Source: Stephanodiscus triporus (lineage: Eukaryota; Bacillariophyta; Thalassiosirophyceae; Thalassiosirales; Thalassiosiraceae). Taken from it: a stretch of 14,273 nt of DNA. A model generated the notes under the pieces. The model made no database searches. It was not told the DNA's origin and saw nothing but the letters and a program-made list of their open reading frames with translations. The stretch lies in contig JALLAZ010000972.1 of the NCBI GenBank assembly GCA_036939755.1, positions 1 through 14,273 on the forward strand, in the 5' to 3' direction. Position numbers and translations under genes: made by a program. Below are positions 7,615-14,273 of this stretch, in pieces; position 1 is the stretch's first letter; the number at the start of each line of letters is the position of its first letter.

Positions 7615-10126
7615 ATGGCGCCCAACCGTCTCCTTAGCGCCCTCCTCCTTTTTTCCGCCCTCCCCACTGCCATCGAGGGAGGTTTCTTTAAGAAAAAGCA
7701 CCGTCGCCAGAAGGCCGGGACTCAATATGAAGAGCACAATCCGGTGCATGTCGTGGTGAACAAGGTTGGGTGAGTTCCCCGTGTGTGTGCACCATCATGT
7801 TGGATGAAATAGATAAAAAAGGATTTATATTTTTTTCTGTGGGGGCGTCGTCGATTGTTGAATATGGAACATGGGGGTTGCCAGTCGTGGCGGAGTGCCT
7901 CGCCTGGATGTGGAAATTCGACGAGGGGGCTCATTTCCTGGTATGGTCGCTGTTGGTTTTATTTTTCAAAAGGGGAGTTGTTTATTAATCGAAAGAGAGA
8001 GCGTGCATTGAATAATCTCAATGTTGCACAATCTCTAAGAGGGTCTCTAAGAGAGTTTTTTTTCTCAATTTATTCAATTGACTTAGATGTGTCAAGTTCA
8101 TGAATACGTTTCCTTGGCGGTGACAGATTTTTTCTTGTTCTATACCCTACCCTCAAATGAATGGGAGATTTATATAATTGTTTTCACTTCTCACGTGCCC
8201 CACCTTCCCCCTCTAACGTATCATCATCTCAGACCCTTCAACAATCCCACCGAGACCTACCGTTACTACTCCCTCCCCTTCTGCAGCGTCCACGCGGACC
8301 ATGAAGAACACAAGGCCGCCTATGAAGAAGAAATTTCCGTGGGCATTGACGGCATTGACGGCGGGGATGGAGAGTTGGACACTGCGTCCGCCTTCAGCCG
8401 CAGAATTATGGCTGATCGCGTCGGAGCCGAACGTCACAAGCAACGCCTCGGCGAGTCCATTGTGGGCGACCGTCGCGAAACCTCCCCCTACGAGCTCAGT
8501 TTCCAGGACGATGTCGAATGGCGACTTTTGTGCAAAACCACTCTGGGCGAGAAGGAGTTGACTAAATTCAAAGAGGCCATTCATAACAGCTGGTTCTTTG
8601 AAATGTTCATCGAGGATCTCCCCATGTGGGGATACATTGGCGACTTTGAGGATGAGGATGCGATTCTCGGCGAGATGGAGGGGAGCCACACATACCTCTT
8701 CCCACATTTGCACTTTAAGATTGGCACTAACAATGCCCAGATTGTAAGCGTTGCCGTGTCCACCGAACACGACCGTCGCGTCGATATTACCAACGTGAAC
8801 AAGCCCACGACCGTCCAATTCTCGTACTCTGTTGAATGGTTTGAGGATGAATTGCCGTGGAAAATGCGCATGACTCGATATGCCGATTCGAGGTTTTTGC
8901 CAGGGAGCTTTGAGATTCATTGGTTGAGTATTATTAACTCGTTTGTGCTGGTGCTGCTGTTGACAGCGTTCTTGACGATTATTTTGATGAGGGTGCTGAA
9001 GAATGATTTTTCGAGGTACATGGATTTAGATGACGAGACGTTGGAGGAAGAGGAGGTGAGTATTTACTTTCAATTGTCCCTGATGTGAACTTAATTTGCT
9101 GACCATCATTCTGATTCCATCATTTCCCTTGTCTTTACACACTGGTGGTACAATTTTCAGTCTGGGTGGAAGTTGATTCACGGCGATGTCTTCCGCTTCC
9201 CAGACTTTCCTGTCCTCTTTTGTGCCGCCGTCGGGACTGGAGTGCAGCTCATTGTTGCCACCTTCCTCCTCCTCGGATTGGCATTGACCGGCCTCATCTC
9301 CACAACAAGGCGCGGGTCCATCCTCGCTGGAATGGTCATTCTCTACTGCCTAACATGCGCCATTGGTAGCTTCGTGTCGACGAGACTTTATTTTCAGATG
9401 AATGGCAAGGCGTGGGTCCGCTGTGTACTCTTTACAGCCGGTCTCTTCCCCTCCCCTGTGGCAGCGGTTTTCTTGTGGGTGAATACCATCGCATTGTTCC
9501 ACGGGTCCACGAGTGCATTGCCCTTCTCGACCATCTTCACCATTGCTGCGATCTACTCCCTGGTCGCCTGCCCCCTTACCGTCTTGGGAGGCATCGCGGC
9601 GAAGAACTACGCAAGCCATGACTTCAATGCCCCAACTCGCACGACGAAGGTGGCTCGCGAAATACCCACGGAGGTGCCTTGGTACCGCAGCCGTTTCTTT
9701 CAAATGATTGTTTCGGGATTCTTGCCATTTTCTGCGATTTACATCGAACTCCACTACATTTTTGCTTCTATGTGGGGACATCAGATTTACACCCTCTTCG
9801 GGATCCTGCTCTTTGCCTTCGTCCTCCTCATCATCGTGACGTCCTTCATCAGCGTAGCTTTGCTCTACTTTCAGCTGGCGAGGGAGGACCATAGATGGTG
9901 GTGGAGTACCTTCATCAATGCGGGAATGACTGGTGTTTTCATTTACGCATATTCGTTCTACTACTTCTTCCATCGAAGTGGAATGAGTGGTGTGCTCCAA
10001 TCCTCGTTTTACTTTGGTTACATGACGATCATATCGCTTGCCTTCTTCTTGATGTTAGGTAGTGCTGGATTCCATTTCTGTCTTCTCTTTGTGAAGCACA
10101 TTTATTCACGGGTCAAATGTGATTAA
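7615..10126 (+). CDS. Transmembrane 9 superfamily protein (nonaspanin, EMP70)
   Basis: Three exons (7615-7769, 8233-9055, 9161-10126) encode 647 residues, a normal length for the family. Intron 1 (463 bp) starts GTGAGT and intron 2 (105 bp) starts GTGAGT; the first splice rebuilds VNKVGPFNNPTETYRYYSLP, a family hallmark. Residues 1-22 form a signal peptide, followed by a lumenal domain with SFQDDVEWRLLCKT and the FxxELPWKxRMTRY segment. The first membrane helix is near 285-307, then an acidic loop (DLDDETLEEEE) and SGWKLIHGDVFRFP, then eight more helices, nine in total. The protein ends KCD, fitting the K-x-D/E signal that binds COPI and keeps TM9SF proteins in the Golgi. Family members act in sorting and surface delivery of membrane proteins. 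It is divergent to the ArfGAP gene. Confidence 0.95.
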
Positions 10127-10394
10127 GGTCCGATTAGGGAGCACTAACAGATCATGGGGTGGATTCTTCTCTAAGGTGGCGCAGACAAGTATGTAACAAC
10201 AGCAAGAAAAGAGTTCAAGGGAGTAATAATGGGACGATAGGGGTTAGGATAAATTGAATTATGTTGTGTGTAACCTTCATAGGTTTTTTTAATCGAAAGA
10301 AAAGCCACACAGACTTTCAAATAGTATCAATAACTTATTACAACTCTGAACATTCAAGCCTTGTTGAAGATGTTTGAGGAGGTGTTTCAGGTAA
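10127..10394. other. Intergenic sequence downstream of TM9SF
   Basis: This is AT-rich sequence after the TM9SF stop, presumably its 3' untranslated region. I see no gene, repeat or canonical AATAAA signal. A TTTCAG at 10385-10390 could act as a 3' splice site for the frame that follows. Confidence 0.5.
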
Positions 10395-10643
10395 CCCAAT
10401 TCAGTAGTTAGGAGGAAATTTGCCCATGCGGTAGCTTTTTATGATGGCTTTTCCAATCGCTTCTGCAACCGTACTGGGCGAAGCCCAGTTGAAGTAGCCG
10501 CCATCCTCCTCCTCCGCCGCCGCCTGGACGAAGAACAACGCTCATTTTTCCCTGAGCACCAAGCGGAAGTCCTCGATCTTACAACCAACGACGACGATGA
10601 TGCGGTCGTTGTTGATAACGAAGAACAAATTAACATAGAGTAG
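10395..10643 (+). pseudogene. ATG-less frame with SUMO-interaction-like tail (orphan 3' exon or remnant)
   Basis: An 82-codon frame is open from just after a TAA at 10392-10394 to a TAG at 10641-10643 and contains no ATG. It encodes RKFAHAVAFYDGF, a Leu/Arg run (AAILLLRRRLDEEQRS) and then EVLDLTTNDDDDAVVVD near the end. The last element has the hydrophobic-DLT core followed by acids that defines SUMO-interaction motifs. Candidate acceptors lie at 10389-10390 and 10403-10404, so it could be the last exon of a gene, but no upstream exon is visible between it and TM9SF. Otherwise it is a remnant. The similar motifs in the 11987-12892 frame hint at a shared origin, though sequence similarity outside the motif is not evident. 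Confidence 0.35.
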
Positions 10644-10733
10644 AGTGTATTACTTATCTAGAGTAGTATTACCATAGGCTCTCCCGATTTCAAAATTAAA
10701 ACTCGCATCATTTTTTCCCACTCATTTTTCGCC

Positions 10734-12236
10734 ATGTCGGTCCAATCCGGCGACGGCGGCGCGCCTGTGCTCAAGAGACGCTGCGACGCCGTTACTGACA
10801 AAATCGCAGACTTTCCTACCCTGTGCAACCTCCTCAACTCGCACATCGACAAGCTTGTCGAGTTCAACGATGGCAAGGAGCCGTACACCAATATGGACGA
10901 CAACGAGGCCGACGCGTACGAGGATGAACAGAACTTCGTTTGTCGACAGCTGATACACATGGCACGTTCGAGCAAGCTACACAGGGAGGATGGCAGTCGA
11001 CGTCACTTCGTGTCGATTATGAGGCGCGTCCTCACCCGTCCTGCCACCCCGGATGATCTCGTTGAGACATGCGTGAAGGCGATGGTGTCCGCGCACGACA
11101 GTGAATTGCAGTTCCTACAAACGATATCGGAGATACTTGTCGACATCGAGGACGACAACACCTTCCAATCGAAGGACCTCGATCTGAGGGCGCTCGTCAT
11201 CGTTCGACAGATGCGCATCATCTCCATACTCTCAATCGTTTTCAAGAGCGTGTCAGGGAACGTGACGTCCCACCCCATACTCGACACATTCTTCAAGCAT
11301 CTCAGCCCAATAATTTTTAGCAAAAACGCCATCGTTCGAGAGCACAGCGTCATTTGCCTCTCGAAGTTCTGCCTCCTCTTGGGTGAAGATGAGGTCATAG
11401 AAGATTTCCAACCGCTATTTTTGGCAATCGCGGAGAGCGGCAAAGAGCGCATCGAGGTACGGGCGCAAGCGGCCCTCGCGCTTTGCAACCTGGCCGAGAT
11501 CCACGAGAGGATGCAGCCCACCGTAAAGTCAATCAAGAAGCTTGCCGAGAACTTGCTCAACAAGTACGCCGAGGGCACGAATGTTGCGGACGCCCAGCAG
11601 CAGCAACAGAAGAAGCTGCAACGTGCCACGAAACGTGTGAAGTTATCAACCGACGGATTCTCCAACGAGCCAACTGACGGATTCACCCACGAGCCAATTG
11701 ATGGATTCTCCCCCCACCTCAAGTGCGTCGCCGATGGCGGCGGCGGCTGCGGGGTCGTCATTGCGTCCATCGGCGATTCCAAGTACGAGACGGTCAACAG
11801 CATGATGTGCACGCTTCCCAATCCGACGGTGACGATAACGAACTACACAATTGATGATGCGCTCACAATCCGGCCGACACCGCGGTTGATTGTCGCTTAT
11901 ACATCCTCCAGCGCCGCCCCCGCAGTGGAGACGGCCAGCAATGGAGGTTGGATTTCCACTCGCAAAAGTTTCCAAGAAATCCTGAGATGCAAGCAATCGC
12001 AGAGGAGGCGAATAGGGCAAGGAGCCGAACGAGGGGTTTCGGCGCGGGCGGGACGCCGTCTGCCCCCCCCAACGCTTTCGATGGCGGCGTTGGCCCTACC
12101 CACCAGTCAACCGATCCTTACCAGTTGCTCACGCGCAAGGGAATCGTTGTGTCGTCGTTGTCGTCAACAACGTCGGGGATCACGTCGGCGGCTAGGTCGG
12201 CGGCTAGGTCGGCGGCCTCCTCCCGCGCGTCGATGA
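10734..12236 (+). CDS. Truncated condensin CAP-G (subunit 3) homologue
   Basis: A single 500-codon frame starts at an ATG in a fair context (CGCCATGTC). Residues about 65-260 follow the C-terminal half of condensin CAP-G: NFVCRQLIHMARSS, an RR-containing helix, RRVLTRPATPDDLVE, QTISEILVDIED, then HEAT-like helices with SHPILDTFFKHL, IVREHSVICLSKFC and RAQAALALCNLAEI (Cnd3-type region). CAP-G binds the kleisin CAP-H and DNA in the condensin complex that compacts chromosomes. Full proteins are about 900-1100 residues; the N-terminal half is missing here and is not found upstream, so this is probably a partial duplicate. After about residue 270 comes a Gln/Lys-rich segment, a DGF repeat and unrelated sequence. 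Beyond about base 11950 another frame looks more protein-like, so the true C-terminus is uncertain. Confidence 0.7.
   Translation: MSVQSGDGGAPVLKRRCDAVTDKIADFPTLCNLLNSHIDKLVEFNDGKEPYTNMDDNEADAYEDEQNFVCRQLIHMARSSKLHREDGSRRHFVSIMRRVLTRPATPDDLVETCVKAMVSAHDSELQFLQTISEILVDIEDDNTFQSKDLDLRALVIVRQMRIISILSIVFKSVSGNVTSHPILDTFFKHLSPIIFSKNAIVREHSVICLSKFCLLLGEDEVIEDFQPLFLAIAESGKERIEVRAQAALALCNLAEIHERMQPTVKSIKKLAENLLNKYAEGTNVADAQQQQQKKLQRATKRVKLSTDGFSNEPTDGFTHEPIDGFSPHLKCVADGGGGCGVVIASIGDSKYETVNSMMCTLPNPTVTITNYTIDDALTIRPTPRLIVAYTSSSAAPAVETASNGGWISTRKSFQEILRCKQSQRRRIGQGAERGVSARAGRRLPPPTLSMAALALPTSQPILTSCSRARESLCRRCRQQRRGSRRRLGRRLGRRPPPARR
11651..11711 (+). repeat. 24-bp tandem repeat, 2.5 copies
   Basis: Units start at 11651, 11675 and 11699 and encode TDGFSNEP, TDGFTHEP and IDGFSPH. 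The unit keeps the reading frame, so its expansion does not disrupt the condensin-like protein. Confidence 0.75.
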
Positions 12237-12892
12237 CAACGACATGCCTCTTTTCCACGGCCTTCTCTGAGGCGTCGGCAAAGCACCACGCCGATCCTAC
12301 CCCAGTCGCCGACGCGACACTGGCGTGCTACGACGCGTACTCCCATGTGTCGCGCGCCAACGGCGATGTCTTACTCACCTCCCACCGAACGAGGGGTTTC
12401 AGCGCGGGCGGGAGGCCCGACGACAACGACGTAGACGGAGGGGACGACCGCAAGAGGCCAGCGAGAGTCACCGCCTCGCCGACAAGCCTTGTTGCGCGCA
12501 AGGTATGGCGATGGCGATGCGACGTCTGCCTCGTCGAAGTCTTCGACGATTATGACGTTGCCCTCGCGCACGAGAAGAGGTGTGATGCCGGACCCGCCCC
12601 GCGGACCTTCGCGACGTCGACGAGGGAGGAGGGAAGGGAGGGGGCAGTGAATGATGCGGATGAGGGGGCGGACTCGAAACAGAGGAAGAGTCCCCCTGAA
12701 TTGATCGCAGCGGTGATTGATCTTATAACGGAAGATGACTTACCTCCGCCTCTTTCTACGTCGGACAACGCTGCCATCGACCTGACAAAAGACTCGGGGG
12801 ACGACGACATCGACCTCCTCCCGCGCGGCGGCGGAGCGGACGACGACGATGACCGCTCCCCGGCAACCATGGGCGCTAGATTGCTCGCTTGA
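11987..12892 (+). CDS. Acidic low-complexity protein with C2HC finger and SUMO-interaction-like motifs
   Basis: The frame is open from 11858; the first ATG is at 11987, giving 301 residues to a TGA. It overlaps the end of the condensin-like frame in another phase, and either could be the other's continuation through an unseen intron or a frame error. Contents in order: a repeated RTRGFxAGG motif, an Ala/Arg/Ser repeat (AARSAARSAAS), one zinc-finger-like CX2CX13HX3C (C178, C181, H195, C199; CDVCLVEVFDDYDVALAHEK) and an Asp/Glu-rich tail. The tail has two SUMO-interaction-like motifs, AVIDLITEDD (243-251) and AIDLTKDSGDDD (264-274). Such motifs bind SUMO through a hydrophobic core flanked by acids. 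A nuclear or chromatin role is inference only. The segment is clearly more GC-rich than the next frame. I do not recognise the family. Confidence 0.55.
   Translation: MQAIAEEANRARSRTRGFGAGGTPSAPPNAFDGGVGPTHQSTDPYQLLTRKGIVVSSLSSTTSGITSAARSAARSAASSRASMTTTCLFSTAFSEASAKHHADPTPVADATLACYDAYSHVSRANGDVLLTSHRTRGFSAGGRPDDNDVDGGDDRKRPARVTASPTSLVARKVWRWRCDVCLVEVFDDYDVALAHEKRCDAGPAPRTFATSTREEGREGAVNDADEGADSKQRKSPPELIAAVIDLITEDDLPPPLSTSDNAAIDLTKDSGDDDIDLLPRGGGADDDDDRSPATMGARLLA
12025..12053 (+). repeat. Dispersed 29-bp repeat, copy 1
   Basis: CCGAACGAGGGGTTTC followed by GGCGCGGGCGGGA matches 12385-12413 with one mismatch. The copies are exactly 360 bp (120 codons) apart in the same frame and encode RTRGFGAGG and RTRGFSAGG. 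Confidence 0.85.
12185..12220 (+). repeat. 12-bp tandem repeat, three copies
   Basis: TCGGCGGCTAGG occurs twice and a third copy (TCGGCGGCCTCC) is degenerate at its end. It encodes SAARSAARSAAS without changing frame. Confidence 0.8.
12385..12413 (+). repeat. Dispersed 29-bp repeat, copy 2
   Basis: Second copy of the repeat at 12025-12053, with A instead of G at the seventeenth base. It may border a duplicated cassette, but the 330 bp between the copies are not repeated within the window. Confidence 0.85.
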
Positions 12893-12922
12893 GAGAGACT
12901 TGTTGATTTTAAAGTGTCTCAG

Positions 12923-14014
12923 AGATGTCCTATTGACTCCTGCCGCAACCCAAAGTGCTTGTTGGGACACCCCTGCAATTGCGGTGCGAGTCACAAGCTT
13001 GCAGGTGATGTGTTTCCTGCTTTTTGCTTTGATGTGAGGAAAGGGATTCGTTTAATGTCATGTCTCGAGAAAACAAAGCGAAATGAAATTCAAAATGCAA
13101 AGACAACCGAATTGCGAAAAGTGGATCATCTCCAGTTCCTGAAGCACAGAGCAAATGCATTCAGTCACTCATGCTCACACGACTGGAATGAGAAGCCGAG
13201 TCCTCTGGTCTCGCTGGTATTTGTTCTGCAGCTTGCAGAGTGGTATATTGCGAACCCTAATACTCCGTGTGAAGTTTCTCCCACCACCTTCGCAGACATC
13301 AGGGAACGTGATGACAACGAGTTTTTGCTGATGAAGGAATTACCACTAAAACATTTGGATTTTTCAGTACTGCGGTGCTGGTACAGCGGCAGCGAGCTTA
13401 CGATTGGTTTGCATGGAGGACATAGTATGATGTCAATTGATCAGGGGAATCCATTTCTCGGAGCAGACGAGGTAGGTCAGCGCTGGTACATATGTACGTG
13501 GTGGGCTAACAGGTACAAGTTACATATGAGTCCCAAGGAATTCAGAGAACACATGGACCATCTGTTGGAGAACTATGACAAATCAGCTGCTGACGAAACA
13601 TACCAAGCGTACGTGCGCGGTGACGTGGTACAAGTTACTACCAGTTTGACTTATGCACGTGTCAAATTAGATGGTATGAGATCAACAGCCAGAGAAGGAC
13701 AAATCGAATGTGGATACGCATCCCCTGATGACGTCAGGAATCACATCAGGCAGATGGGAAACTGGTGTCTAATCACCGGAATTCCCTACAAAAAAGAAGT
13801 CTTTCCTCTGTCACTGGACAGGAAGACAGACGACCTACATCACAACTCAGACGACTGTCTCCTCGTTGGAGAGTACCTAAACTTAGCAAAAGGAACCCAC
13901 GAGGCTTTTAAGTCTAGGGAGGTGCTAGCAGCCTTTGCAGGGAACATGACATTGACGAGTCAGAATCGGAGCACCATAAAATTTGTGAAATCATCTGCCC
14001 GATCATCGTTATGA
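12923..14014 (+). CDS. Unrecognised protein with N-terminal Cys/His cluster
   Basis: This frame is open from 12893, directly after the TGA of the previous frame and in the same phase, to a TGA at 14012-14014. The start is unsettled. The first ATG is at 13055 (319 residues), but that would omit a Cys/His cluster (CPIDSCRNPKCLLGHPCNCG, then SHK) that looks metal-binding. A TTAAAGTGTCTCAG ahead of 12923 could be a 3' splice site in phase 0, so I place the left edge there. The body is ordinary globular-looking sequence with many W, Y and C (FVLQLAEWYI, LRCWYSGSEL, QRWYICTWWANRYKLHM, QMGNWCLITGIPYKKEVF). I find no known catalytic motif, signal peptide or membrane helix. Base composition is much less GC-rich than the preceding frame, which argues for two separate genes. 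Confidence 0.55.
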   Translation, partial: RCPIDSCRNPKCLLGHPCNCGASHKLAGDVFPAFCFDVRKGIRLMSCLEKTKRNEIQNAKTTELRKVDHLQFLKHRANAFSHSCSHDWNEKPSPLVSLVFVLQLAEWYIANPNTPCEVSPTTFADIRERDDNEFLLMKELPLKHLDFSVLRCWYSGSELTIGLHGGHSMMSIDQGNPFLGADEVGQRWYICTWWANRYKLHMSPKEFREHMDHLLENYDKSAADETYQAYVRGDVVQVTTSLTYARVKLDGMRSTAREGQIECGYASPDDVRNHIRQMGNWCLITGIPYKKEVFPLSLDRKTDDLHHNSDDCLLVGEYLNLAKGTHEAFKSREVLAAFAGNMTLTSQNRSTIKFVKSSARSSL

Positions 14015-14057
14015 TGATCAAACGCTGGGGAGTGATTAGGCCAACAAGTGCCTAAAG

Positions 14058-14100
14058 AATTCATAACCATTCATTAACAATTCATAAACAATTCATAAAC
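14058..14100 (+). repeat. AT-rich 11-bp tandem repeat
   Basis: Four degenerate units of AATTCATAAAC lie end to end, the last two identical (14079-14089 and 14090-14100). They sit between two genes, probably in the 3' flank of the upstream one. Confidence 0.8.
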
Positions 14101-14143
14101 CTAAAACATCGATTCGGACGAAGATATAGCAGCAAGTCTTTGC

Positions 14144-14273
14144 ATGAAAAACAAATGTGCGCGGACATTGCGCCTTTTGGCGAAGGCAGATCCGCGCGCG
14201 GCACTCGTAAGAGATGCGTCAGGCAAAACCCCGTTACGCTGGCTATGGATTCGGTTCGTAGACGGGCTGCTTG
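14144..14273 (+). CDS. Ankyrin-repeat-like protein, N-terminal fragment
   Basis: The frame is open from 14105 to the right edge, with the first ATG at 14144. It encodes LRLLAKADPRAALVRDASGK followed by TPLRWLWIRFV. The order of a leucine-rich helix, ADP, D-x-x-G-x-TPL and then a second helix is that of ankyrin repeats, which mediate protein binding. Only about 43 residues are visible, so the domain call is tentative. Diatoms carry many such proteins, but I cannot assign a subfamily. Confidence 0.45.
   Translation, partial: MKNKCARTLRLLAKADPRAALVRDASGKTPLRWLWIRFVDGLL

Noticed and set aside
7770..8232. Extra coding sequence upstream of TM9SF exon 2 (frame open from 8087)
   Set aside because: The splice from 7769 to 8233 rebuilds the conserved VNKVGPFNNPTETY motif exactly and removes the low-complexity stretch.
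8213..8920. 235-codon minus-strand frame
   Set aside because: It lies antisense to exon 2 of the TM9SF gene, whose protein is clearly conserved.
9350..10000. 216-codon minus-strand frame
   Set aside because: Antisense shadow of TM9SF exon 3, with very polar composition and no motif.
11003..11821. 272-codon minus-strand frame
   Set aside because: Antisense to the condensin-like frame, which matches a known domain; the repeat-derived and Ser/Cys-rich sequence is not protein-like.
12890..12892. TGA as a selenocysteine codon
   Set aside because: No selenoprotein family is recognisable on either side, and the residues around the TGA do not form a redox motif. A stop, readthrough or intron is simpler.
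1..14273. CRISPR array, tRNA, rRNA or bacterial operon structure
   Set aside because: No regularly spaced repeats with spacers, no cloverleaf or ribosomal sequence that I could recognise, and the genes have spliceosomal introns.

Overview
The window looks like nuclear DNA of a eukaryotic alga, most probably a diatom. The two best conserved genes have short GT-AG introns whose splices restore conserved motifs exactly. The left end carries a retroelement of a type I associate with diatoms. The CxxC...HxxxC finger in the 12 kb region also has a diatom look. The lineage is an inference from style, not from a database match.

Layout. 1-4225: the 5' part of a decayed LTR retrotransposon on the minus strand, running off the left edge: candidate LTR and primer-binding site, a gag broken by frame changes and stop codons, then protease and a pre-integrase stretch. 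4280-4978 (+): an intronless gene for a small Cys-rich, Gly-rich single-pass membrane protein, starting only 54 bp from the candidate LTR edge. 5256-6976 (-): a three-exon ArfGAP of the ArfGAP1/Gcs1 type (489 aa). 7615-10126 (+): a three-exon TM9SF (nonaspanin/EMP70) gene (647 aa). The last two are head to head across a 638-bp intergenic region with a GC-rich hairpin patch and an AGTACT-rich, AT-rich segment.

10395-10643 (+): an ATG-less reading frame with a SUMO-interaction-like tail. 10734-12236 (+): a truncated condensin CAP-G-like protein holding only the C-terminal HEAT/Cnd3 half. 11987-12892 (+): a low-complexity, acidic protein with one C2HC finger and two SUMO-interaction-like motifs. 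12923-14014 (+): an unrecognised frame with a Cys/His cluster, in the same frame as its neighbour and separated from it by a single TGA. 14144 to the edge: the start of an ankyrin-like protein.

How the genes relate. The ArfGAP and TM9SF genes both act in the early secretory pathway. ArfGAP drives Arf1-GTP hydrolysis on COPI-coated membranes, and TM9SF proteins are Golgi/endosomal membrane proteins whose C-terminal K-x-D signal binds COPI. Their divergent arrangement could allow co-regulation. The 10.4-14 kb stretch looks like a young or rearranged accessory cluster: a partial condensin copy, SUMO-type motifs, and short tandem and dispersed repeats. I found no CRISPR array, tRNA or rRNA, and no complete mobile element.
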